Origin: Xanthostigma xanthostigma
Lineage: Eukaryota; Arthropoda; Insecta; Raphidioptera; Raphidiidae
DNA: 64,000 nt
NCBI GenBank assembly: GCA_963575645.1
Contig: OY754464.1
Location: 68,732,948 to 68,796,947, forward strand
Direction: 5' to 3'
Part shown: positions 55,640-64,000 of the stretch, piece by piece
How positions within the stretch are numbered: the stretch's first letter is position 1
Layout of the letters: the number at the start of each line of letters is the position of its first letter
Notes under the pieces: generated by a model
The model's database searches: none
What the model was told of the DNA's origin: nothing
Seen by the model: only the letters and a program-made list of their open reading frames with translations
Position numbers and translations under genes: made by a program

Positions 55640-56624
55640 TTTACAAATAAAAAAAATCTGTAAAATATTAAGTGCATAATGTAGTAACTTTTATGGAAGA
55701 TAACCTCGTACTCAAAAAATTTCTGGATTTGTTAGAGCTTCGTTAATATTGTGCGATGGCCTAAGATATTCAACGGGTTTTTAGCATAACATAATATACG
55801 GACATATTGTAAAAAAAAAGTAGGTACCTATACACGCTTTTCAAATAAGTCGTACTTTTCACGTAGACGTTGATGAAAAGATAACTAAATCTTAAAATAA
55901 AAATCTCTCTTTTACAAATAATAATGCGGTAGGTATGAGGGTGAACGCTGGGTGGGCATTTTCTAAATGATAATGAAAAATAAACATTCTGTACAAATAA
56001 AAACGCGCTCTAAATATACCAACCTGAAAGTACACAGGATCGTTCATTAATTTCAAGTTGCATCTGAAAATTCAACAATAAATTGTACATTTAACAATAA
56101 AATGTCAGTCTTAGTTTGTACACTTTTAATGAAAACACCAAATGTTTTTGAGCCCTAGTATCATGTCTCAGATTAGAACTTGAAAATAACGACAGCCCAA
56201 TAATAATTAATTATCTAACCTATACCTTTTTGATTTGAATAGATAAAAAGCATGTGTTGAATACACACGTGGGGTTCGTATGGCGTATTTAAGGGTTGAC
56301 AAATATCAGTCCCTATCCTAGAAATGTGTCATTGCAACATACAGTTTTGGAGATTATTAATTAAAAAGAAGTCGAGTATCCATGTGTTATAGTACTTATA
56401 AAATCACTTTGTGACCTTTCCAAAAACAAATTGTCTCTATAAATATTGACATGTCCATTAGTGGCATCGGACGGTTTTTTAAGTTAACATAATCGTGGTT
56501 CTTGTCTCTGCTATATTAATAGAGATATGACAGCCATAAAAAATCTGCATGGAAAAGATCAGCTGAACTCCTACAACTTGTTTAAATATCTTGTTCAAAA
56601 TAATTTTCATTGAAAGTATTTTTT
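55640..56624. other. AT-rich intergenic sequence
   Basis: No gene or transposon end recognised. Confidence 0.35.
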
Positions 56625-57080
56625 TGAAGTAAAACTTTTTTAGGCACGCTTGACTTGGGGAGTAAGCTGGTGAATGCCTGACGAAAGCGTTGACGCAAGG
56701 TGCGTGATCGGACGAGGCGAACGGAAGTTGAGAGGGAGATATAAGTTAGTGAAGATAGAAAGAGAGAGAGTTATGTTTCTTATATTACTGTAGGGGCAAG
56801 AGTGAGAGGTGCGCGCGCACATTTTCTTTCTGTCTTCCTCAACAAATACTTCACTGGCTAATGGCGCCATCAGGTGGCCGAAAATATAAGCAGTGGCGCT
56901 ATCGTGTGACTAAAATCCAACGAGAGCTAAGTAATTGCAATGTATTACTTTTGTTTTCAATTTTCATTATCTTTATGTAATATTCTATGTTTAAAGTGAA
57001 TAAAATTGAAATTCATTTTAAAGTTCATATTTTGTGAATTTTCGGGTTAACAAATTATGGCAGAAAGAAGTTTTACTTCA
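56625..57080. mobile_element. TIR element with TGAAGTAAAACTT ends
   Basis: TGAAGTAAAACTTTTTTAGG at the left and AAAGAAGTTTTACTTCA at the right. The left part contains CGCTTGACTTGGGGAGTAAG, CGATCGGACGAGGCGAACG-type sequence and a GAAAGAGAGAGAG run, all repeated inverted at 60236-60452. The frame on the minus strand is repeat. Confidence 0.7.
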
Positions 57081-57499
57081 GTCGTGTGGTCTAAAGCACA
57101 CTCGTCTTTTTTTTAATCACATGATTTCAAAGTTAGAAAGGAACACACATTATTAACAACTTTAGAAGCTTATATCACAGGAAATATTCACCTAAGAAAA
57201 AAGTCACTTAAGAACTTTTATTGCTTTTTAAAAATATCATATGCAATGGGGTGCGCGAAAATACAACCCCTAAATATGTTTTTTTTGTAATTTGTTTACA
57301 CAGTTGTATGGCGGTTCACATAAGATACTTGCCTGTAAAGTTTCATCCGATTCTATGGAAAGATGGTGGAATTCTAAGACTGTGACAGACAGGCAGACGA
57401 AAGAACATCACAAAATTACAAGAGTTCCGTTTTTTGCTATTTGGCTGTGGAATCCCAAAAATTTAATCATTTTTGCTTACATCGCAATCACCCATATAT
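57081..57499. other. Intergenic sequence with insect-type repeat remnant
   Basis: GACAGACAGGCAGACGAAAG and GAGTTCCGTTTTTTGCTATT (57386-57445) recall a repeat common in insect genomes; boundaries cannot be set. Confidence 0.35.
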
Positions 57500-57861
57500 C
57501 CATTCGAAATCAAAATTTGTCTGTCCGACAAAAATTTTTGAATGGAACCTCCGATATCATGAAATTTGGACACACCATTCATCTCGGTAAACTAATGCCT
57601 GCCATACACTATGCTGCCTATCGTCCAATCGGCATGACGCTGCCGACTGGATCAAGTAGAATTGACCGTGTGTAGGTGTGGATTGGCATGACAGTTATAC
57701 TTGACGGAACAATCGAAAATCAATTCTTTTGGCTTGATCAAGCCGATTGGATCATGCCGATTGGACCGTGTATGGCGGTCGTTGATGAATGTGCATATAC
57801 TTCTGTTCCCATCCCCACATCCGTTCTTTTGCACCCGGGTGAAACCGGGACGGACCGCTAG
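57500..57861 (+). mobile_element. Helitron 3' part (family A) with a nested MITE
   Basis: CAAAATTTGTCTGTCCGACA, TATCATGAAATTTGGACACA, then an insert, then GATGAATGTGCATATACTTC, TTTTGCACCCGGGTGAAACC and GGACGGACCGCTAG. The Helitron sequence resumes exactly where it broke off, so the MITE inserted after the Helitron. Confidence 0.8.
57600..57777. mobile_element. MITE inserted in a Helitron
   Basis: TGCCATACAC / GTGTATGGC(G) termini with inverted CCAATCGGCATGA / ATGCCGATTGG close behind and CAAGCCGATTGGATCATGCC internally. About 180 bp. The exact boundary and duplication are blurred by a few bases on each side. Confidence 0.7.
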
Positions 57862-58555
57862 TAATATGACTTGAACGCTTTTTGATGTCATATTTTACGA
57901 CGTTAATAAATTATCAAGTAACGAACGTTGGTGTAGTTAATAATGCATTACTATTTGAGTGTTTGGTTAAAAAATGCAAAATAACGAAGCTTCAATACCT
58001 TGGCAAAAATTTCACCTGTATAAGAACTGAGTACTTATGTTTATGTTATCTGCATACCTGTAAGTACTTTACATGGAACTTGTTGGAGATTCATTATACG
58101 TAGGCATGAAACTTCATTTTAAATGTGATAAAACAAATATATAGATGCATATTATGTTCATAAGCGACGACTTGGCGACAGTGTCGTATGAAAATTATAA
58201 TAATAAGACGCTGACAGCGTAAGCGACTGCATATTTAATCTCGTAGTCTTGAGCAGTTTTGTTTTTTTTTTTCATAGTTTAACAGAGCGTCTATTTTTTT
58301 CTTCATAGTTTAATAGTAAAAAATCGGAAACAATTTAATTGTATCTGAGTGAATCTTAAAGAACATTTTTTTAATAAATATGTAAACAGCATAATTTAAT
58401 CTGGCAAGGGGTGGCCACAGACGGAAGCTCGTCGATTTTTTGTTTGTCAAAGTACGAATGTAATTGGCGCAATCAGGAATTATTCATAATACGCATTTAA
58501 TTTCAAGTCGCGTTTCATTTTTAATAAAAAGGCATCACTGTTATAGGACACCGCA
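57862..58555. other. Intergenic sequence
   Basis: No gene recognised. Confidence 0.3.
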
Positions 58556-59066
58556 CAAACCTTATGGGATTTGGTTCTCGGTTAAATTGATCGAAAATGT
58601 TTTTTTATAGTTTAAAGGTCACTAATAAAGACTGTCCATGAGCGCATAGCCTAAAAATCAATATATTTTTAGCTACAAATATGTTTAGCGAGATTTTAGA
58701 TATAGGGAAATCCTTTGAATTCACAAACATGTTCCATCTTCAAATTTTCTGCTTTTTTTTAAAACAGAAAAATAATTGAAAACTAAGTAATGTTGGAAGG
58801 TGTTACTCTGTATAAGATAATAGTCATATTCGGATTCAGCGCCCTCGAAAACATATTTCTAGAGCTTAGGATTTTTTTAAGATTGTGAATTCAATGGATA
58901 TCCCAATATCTAAAATCTCGCTAAACATATCTGTATCTAAGAATCTATTGGTTTTTAGGTTATGCGCCCATGGACACTTTTTCTAAGTGACCTTTAAACT
59001 ATAAAATAAAACCATTTTCGATCAATTTAACCGAGAACCAAATCCCATAAGGTTTGTGCGGGGTCC
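58556..59066. mobile_element. TIR element with ~190-bp arms
   Basis: GGACACCGCACAAACCTTAT and GGGATTTGGTTCTCGG at the left are mirrored by CCGAGAACCAAATCCCATAA and GGTTTGTGCGGGGTCC at the right. The arms extend through CCATGAGCGCATAGCC and GCGAGATTTTAGATAT. Short asymmetric loop; no gene; TSD unclear. Confidence 0.8.
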
Positions 59067-59136
59067 TTTCAACTTAAAAATGCGTGTGGAACGATTCGAT
59101 ACAAGGTGCTGGGATAAATAAGCTGTTTGGAATTAA

Positions 59137-59383
59137 TCTACAATCATATTCTAAAGAGATAAAGTTTGTAAGTTTGGATATAGGAGGTAATCTCCGAAAC
59201 TACTCATCTGATTTCAAAAATGTTTTCACCAATATTTAGAATGCACCTTGAGGATGGACATATCTATAATATATTATCGCGTTAAAATAAAAGCGCTTTT
59301 CGTGGAGACCAATTTTGCAGCGTACATCGACGAAAAAGCGGCGGCAGTCTACAAATTCGGGCGTACCCGGACCGGACCGCTAG
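59137..59383 (+). mobile_element. Helitron (family B), near-complete
   Basis: 5' TCTACAATCATATTCTAAAG, GAGGTAATCTCCGAAACTAC, GAATGCACCTTGAGGATGGA; 3' CGGGCGTACCCGGACCGGAC and CGCTAG. It aligns with 4738-4982 (inverted). The 3' hairpin CGGG/CCCG is intact. Confidence 0.78.
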
Positions 59384-59726
59384 TGTTCCATAAAGTAGTA
59401 TTTAAAAATGTCAAAACAGAAACAATTACTAAGAAATACACATACGTAATTTTGCTTTGTGGCTACAAAATTAATACATTACATATTATTCGTACGTAAT
59501 AGCATTTGAAATTTCGCCACACGGCATTAATGTAAAGCAAAGATACATTTTGCCACGTATACATATAAATGTATGTTTGCTTATGTATTGTGTATGCGTG
59601 TGTTATGTACAATAATAAATAGCTATAAAAGCTTCCATAAAGCATCAACAAGTGCGTTTACTACGTGTAAGCATAGTGCGTCGCAACAGTTGTGATGCTT
59701 ACGTTGTAATTTTTTTTTATATTTCA

Positions 59727-60180
59727 TTAGCGGTTCTGCCCGGAGGATGGAGGGGGAGACATGAGTACACACGTTCATCTTAGTTTATCGAGATGAATGT
59801 TTTGTCCACATTTCATGATGATCGGAGTTACCGTTCAAAAGTTTTTGTCGGACGGACAAATTTTAAGTTACATTTTTCATTGATGCTCCACTCCTATTGG
59901 TCGTAGCGTGATATTATATAGGCAAATGGCGGCCTGCAGGCCGGATCTGGCCCGCAGTAGAATTTAACCGGCCCGCGAAGCATTTTATAAATGATTATTA
60001 AGAGAGAAAATAGTTTACCAATATAATTTGGCGCATAAAAAAAATTTAGAAAAATAGTAACACAACAGACGAAAAAAGACATTTTTGTTGGGGAAATGAA
60101 AGGACTTTTTTTTGCTCTTCAAATTTTTGGCCCACGGTCAAATTTTCATCAGCAATAGCCTATAGCCTTCCTCTGGCAAG
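59727..60180 (-). mobile_element. Helitron (family A) interrupted by a hAT-like fragment
   Basis: Minus strand 3' part: CATTTCATGATGATCGGAGT on the plus strand is the inverse of the ATCATGAAATG block; the end reads CCGGGCAGAACCGCTAA (CTAA fits CTRR). Upstream, GCCTATAGCCTTCCTC (60158) resumes the TCGAGGAAGGCTATAGGC block after the insert at 59925-60157. Confidence 0.75.
59925..60157. mobile_element. GGCCCGC-type hAT copy inserted in a Helitron
   Basis: GGCAAATGGCGGCCTGCAGG, GGCCCGCGAAGCATTTTATA, AAAAATAGTAAC and GGTCAAATTTTCATCAGC match 31593-31831. Terminal CAGGnnTG bases are lost on both sides. Confidence 0.7.
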
Positions 60181-60235
60181 TAAAGAGTACTGCTTATTTT
60201 GTCGGCCATCTGATGCCGCCAAGTGTGTTTTATTC

Positions 60236-60452
60236 AACTCTCTCTCTTTCTATCTTCACTAACTTATATCTCCCTCTCAACTTCCAATTTACGAAACGTA
60301 ACTCTCTCTCTCTTTCTATCTTCACTAACTTATATCTCCCTCTCAGCTTCCGTTCGCCTCGTCCGATCACGCACCTTCCGTCAACGCTTTCGTCAGGCAT
60401 TCACCAGCTTACTCCCCAAGTCAAGCGTATGCCTAAAGAAGTCTTACTTAAA
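60236..60452 (-). repeat. Partial inverted copy of the 56.6-kb TIR element
   Basis: GCCTCGTCCGATCACGCACC, GCATTCACCAGCTTACTCCC and AAAGAAGTCTTACTT correspond, inverted, to 56625-56790. The CTCTCTCTTTCTATCTTCAC block is present twice here, so one segment of ~60 bp was duplicated. Confidence 0.72.
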
Positions 60453-61096
60453 AAATGCACGTGTGAAATAGGCCTTAATTATTGTGCAACGGTCGCGTTC
60501 ACATGAACGCACACTTCGTATAAATGGCGTATGTGCGATAATGTTTATGTGAACGAGGAGTTGTTTATTGATGTAAAGTTGGTAATATTCATATATAATA
60601 TAGTCGTTTGCTCTATATAACGTTGACTTTATATCGCTGTACTTTTAAAAGCTAATGTTCGCGATATCAGTTTAATAACGAGAATATGATAAAAGTAATC
60701 TTATATTGTAGTTACGTGTTCCTCTCTTCATTGCTGCGATGTGTTCGCATCAATGTATACGCAATAAAGAGGTTATGTTTAAGTTCTCAATTGCTTCTCA
60801 CGACTATTTCGACTATTTAAGCAAGTCTTCAACAGTTAACTGCCTCAAAATCATTTTCAGTGATTATTGTTATGGAATATTTTTTCGTTTAGTTAACTCA
60901 CGCTGGATTTCATAGTATTGTTGGAAAAACTGGGTTAATTTTTTATTATGTAGAATTAATACAATGATAATATAATGTCAGAGTACGATAACTCGATGTG
61001 CAAAATATCCATTGGAAATACACAATTATCTTTTTTTATAACATACAGTGTTATTAGGCGTTTTAAGTGCGGAAAATTGATTTTTATAATTATTTT
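60453..61096. other. Intergenic sequence
   Basis: No gene. GCGTTCACATGAACGC (60495-60510) is a palindrome with 7-bp arms. Confidence 0.35.
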
Positions 61097-61690
61097 TTTT
61101 TTGCGCAGTGAAAAGGGGAAGGCGTCTGGGGGGAGTTCTTTAAAAAAAACAACTACGGAGTCGATGCGATGGCGTTTTTTTGGCGCACTACAAAGGGGTG
61201 GGCATCTGGGAGGAGTTCTTTAAAAAACAATTACGGGGTTATGTCGATGCGATGGTTTTTTTGCGAAGTGAAAAAGGGTGGGCGTCTGGGGGGAGTTCTT
61301 TAAAAAACAATTACGAGGTCATGTCGATGCGATCGTTTTTTTTTGCGCAGTGAAAAGGGGTGGGCGTTTAGGGGGAGTTCTTTAAAAATCAATTACGGCG
61401 TCGTGTATAAGAAACAATATCGAGGTCGTGTTGATGCGATGACGTTTTTTTTTGCACAGTAAAAAGGGGAGGGCGTTTGGGAGTAGTTGTTTAAAAAACA
61501 ATTACGGGGTCGTGTATACAAAGTGTGATAGTAATACAGTAATTCTACACCAGTTGCCATGACGTGTATATGTGATTTCTGATTGGTTAGATTAAAAAAG
61601 AAAATTTTTTACGTATTTTTGAGGAAATTTGTGAATAATTCGTAGTTTTTTTTTGTGCACATCGAGTTATCGTACTGGACCCATATAATA
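61097..61690 (+). repeat. Minisatellite-bearing dispersed repeat, long copy
   Basis: About five units of ~85 bp share GCGCAGTGAAAAGGGG, GGCGTCTGGGGGGAGTTCTT, AAAAAACAATTACGGGGTC and TCGATGCGATGG. The array is followed by the constant flank GTAATACAGTAATTCTACAC, ATGACGTGTATATGTGATTT, and ends ATCGAGTTATCGTACTGGAC, as at 7830-8192. Confidence 0.85.
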
Positions 61691-62017
61691 ATAATTAATA
61701 TATTATGATCGATAATTTTATTTATTAGAAAAATAATATAAACGTAATAAAGCCACACTGTATATCAGCAAACACGCTATATTATCGACAGGGTTTTGGC
61801 ACTGCTATCCGAGTTTTATCTACTAATAGACCTGAAATCTCGTTAAACGTAACACTGAAGTAATTATTAATCGTTAAGTCAAAAAAACAATATCGACGCT
61901 AGAGACGTGTCTTGTTAAATTAAATAAATATATATTACACACCGGCCGATTCCCGACTCAAAAATAATCCGAAAATGCCTCCAAAACTTTTATCTACGGC
62001 GCTTCGTGAAGAAGTTA
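61691..62017. other. Spacer
   Basis: ATGATCGATAATTTTATTTA (61706) resembles an end of the GATCCGGAT family; otherwise nothing. Confidence 0.3.
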
Positions 62018-62443
62018 AGGCCGCTGCACTCGAGGCTAGGTTGGGCACGAAGCTAGAAATGACGTCACCGCAGGCTGGCCTGCTAGCTCACAAGATAGGT
62101 TTTCAAATTAGAACAAGGCCTATTTTCCCTGCGAAAATTGCTGCTAGGTATGAGCAAAAACCAATCAGGAAGGAGTATCTTGTCACGTGGGCACTTGAAC
62201 AAACACCCACAAACCAACATGGTGTCGCAATCTGTTCAGAGTCAGACAACAGACACGTTTTGTTCTGTGTTTATATTCGAACTGTCACTGCGCGCGCACC
62301 AGATCTATCTACAAATCAAGCTTGAAACATAGTCTCGTGTCAAGCGAGCACTTAACAGCAATCAAGAAAACCAGCGCTTGAAAACTAGTAGGCAAATCTA
62401 GTAAAGAATCTAGCAGCGTTTCTAGCCTCGTATGCAGCGGCCT
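62018..62443. mobile_element. PIF/Harbinger-like MITE, complete
   Basis: AGGCCGCTGCACTCGAGGCT / CTAGCCTCGTATGCAGCGGC plus CT, flanked by TTA (62015-62017, 62444-62446). Body closely matches 9120-9559, including GTGGGCACTTGAACAAACAC. The frame 61975-62325 starts outside the element and shares ~85% of residues by eye with the 9-kb frame. Confidence 0.82.
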
Positions 62444-62756
62444 TTACGATTCTGAAACAAATTCTTATAGAAATGTGCACTGAAAATACAAATAAGAAAA
62501 ATACTGAACTTTTTAATGTCATATATAGAAAGTTTTTGTTTTATTATTAGAGACATGTCTGCTTAATTTGTTGGTACTACTGCACTATCGTATCATATCA
62601 CGGATGCAAAGCATAATGCAGTAGTTATGTGATGTCTGCATGTTTCAAACAGGTCACAGGAAATAGTCTAACACGGGATCACTGAACTCTATTATATACT
62701 GGAAAGCGTTTTCCTGAATTCGTCCCTAGCTAAGATATACAGAAAGTTCAAAAAGT
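62444..62756. other. Spacer
   Basis: No gene or transposon end recognised. Confidence 0.3.
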
Positions 62757-63076
62757 CCCGGAACGCCTGAATATCTCAGAGAAATTAAGTTTTTTTGAAA
62801 AATTTTGTGAATGAAAGTTACTCAACTAGGTGATCTGTAGCTTGAACAAAAAAAAGTTTGGGATAAAAGATGTCTTTTTTTGTCCGAAGAACTCGACCCA
62901 ATAAAAAAAAATTGCGGTTGCCATTTGAAATTTCGGAGTTACCCCCTGCCCCCCACGGGGGCACCTCCTTGGGAGGAATTTTTGTGGCCGAAAAATACAT
63001 TACAACGAGTTGAGCAACTTTTATTCGCAACATTTTTCAAAAAAACTTAATCTCTAAGATATTCAAGCGTTGCGGG
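62757..63076. mobile_element. Foldback with ~70-bp arms and GC-rich loop
   Basis: CCCGGAACGCCTGAATATCT and AAATTAAGTTTTTTTGAAAA at the left are mirrored by TTCAAAAAAACTTAATCTCT and ATATTCAAGCGTTGCGGGG at the right. The loop holds CCCCCCACGGGGGCACC. No coding capacity. Confidence 0.75.
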
Positions 63077-63104
63077 GTAAGCGAACCAACAATAGCTATA
63101 GGCT

Positions 63105-63745
63105 AGACGGCGAGGAGGTAAAAACATTAAAAAGTGTATTATTCGGGCACAGGCGAGATTATTGTTGGAATCGCTTCGTTTTAGGGTGTAATTTAACCCC
63201 CTAAGTTTGTTTACAAATTGTTGGTGTGCTTGATTTTATAGTTAACAATTCTGCCAAAAATAGTGTTTTTTTCTCTATTTCCTTTAATATCTCCGTTCTT
63301 CTTGACTTTTAGTATAGCATATGCATTGAGATAAATGTTCCTTATGAAATTTCCTTAAAAATGAGCACTGACAGGTCGCTAAGTGCAATTGTTAACTTGC
63401 AAATAGCACCGAAAGTTAAAAAGACACCTTTTTTTCACTATTTTTTTACTAAAAAATGGCCGCCCATAGATGACTGAAAATTCTCAAAATATTGATCCAA
63501 ACATGCATGAATAATTTTAGCGTCATCGGTCAATTACTTCTCGAGTAATTAACGATCACTTTTTTTTGTTTCCTTAATTGCAAATTGCGCCATTTTTTTC
63601 ACAAACGGGTTTCGCTGGTCGGACCAAGCCAGAAAAATCACAAATCCATTCAACTTTAGTATCCCGTTGGAATTTTTGGAAAAAATTAATTCTAACCGAT
63701 TTTATAACGATTGAATATTGGAAAAGTTATATGGTTTTAATAAAA
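63105..63745 (-). repeat. Long dispersed foldback repeat, copy 2
   Basis: Inverted relative of 6340-7040: ACAAATTGTTGGTGTGCTTG, AGTATAGCATATGCATTGAG, AATTACTTCTCGAGTAATTA and CTAACCGATTTTATAACGAT. The family sequence resumes at the extreme right of the window (TTTGTCTAAAATTTGTATCG, 63979), after the insertion at about 63735-63960. Confidence 0.72.
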
Positions 63746-63960
63746 AAATCTATCACGAATTGCATTCAAAATAAATAGAAACTAATTATTAATTATTTTT
63801 TTATATTTTTAGATCCGTTCTGAAGAAGATCCAAATCCGGATCGAAACGTTAATGTATTAATTTTATATTGTTTGTTAATATATTGTCTGAAAAATTGGT
63901 CGATAATTTTATTTATTGAAGAGTTCTAATCAGACGTTAATCAAAGATTTGATTATATGG
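63735..63960. mobile_element. GATCCGGAT family copy inserted in the foldback
   Basis: GAAGATCCAAATCCGGATCG, AACGTTAATGTATTAATTTT, AATTGGTCGATAATTTTATT and CAGACGTTAATCAAAGATTT. It is flanked by ATATGGTTTTA-type sequence on both sides, consistent with a duplicated target. Confidence 0.68.
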
Positions 63961-64000
63961 TTTTATATGGTTTTATACGTTTGTCTAAAATTTGTATCGC

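Noticed and set aside
61097..61510. CRISPR-like array of regular repeats
   Set aside because: Units are contiguous ~85-bp minisatellite repeats without unique spacers, in a eukaryotic context.

Overview
The window looks like non-coding, repeat-dominated nuclear DNA of an insect. It is AT-rich. I find no convincing intact host gene, operon, rRNA or CRISPR array. The insect call rests on three things: many Helitron ends of the Lep1-like type (5' TCTATACTAATAT..., 3' hairpin plus CTAG), a tRNA-derived SINE whose body resembles arthropod SINEs I recall, and a C-terminal piece of an insect-type non-LTR reverse transcriptase. The order is uncertain: some repeats recall Lepidoptera, while the SINE also recalls hemipteran and polyneopteran elements.

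Layout. 0-9 kb: foldback MITEs, a complete SINE with an 11-bp target-site duplication (TSD), a Helitron, and an insertion-rich patch (6.3-8.7 kb) with a hAT MITE and minisatellite-like repeats. 9-15 kb: PIF/Harbinger-like MITEs, one carrying two nested hAT MITEs, and a hAT with GAGAC repeats. 14.9-24.3 kb: foldbacks, a solo LTR, a Helitron and a 591-bp TIR element. 24-31 kb: sparse, with Helitron ends and a hairpin-bearing element that has an inverted copy near 55 kb. 31.5-37 kb: hAT MITEs, several Helitrons including one with an internal tRNA-like segment, and a GC-rich island (35.86-36.18 kb), the best candidate for a host promoter or first exon. 39-46 kb: a solo LTR with a heat-shock-element-like array, a truncated reverse transcriptase, a hAT carrying a 727-bp palindrome, and a hAT containing two further hAT MITEs, each with its own 8-bp TSD. 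46-51 kb: long inverted repeats (a 1.18-kb foldback at 48-49 kb) and near-identical direct repeats. 52-64 kb: more foldbacks, Helitrons, a five-unit minisatellite and another Harbinger MITE; the last kb is an inverted copy of the element at 6.3-7.0 kb.

Almost everything is non-autonomous. No transposase, Rep/helicase or complete retrotransposon is present, so any mobilisation would need enzymes encoded elsewhere. The most interesting structures are the tRNA-like segment shared by Helitron copies, the hAT-in-hAT nest with a SPIN-like terminus, the heat-shock-like motif in an LTR, and the density of very long palindromes able to form double-stranded RNA. All calls were made by eye; TIR and TSD matches were read directly, family names come from memory of terminal motifs.
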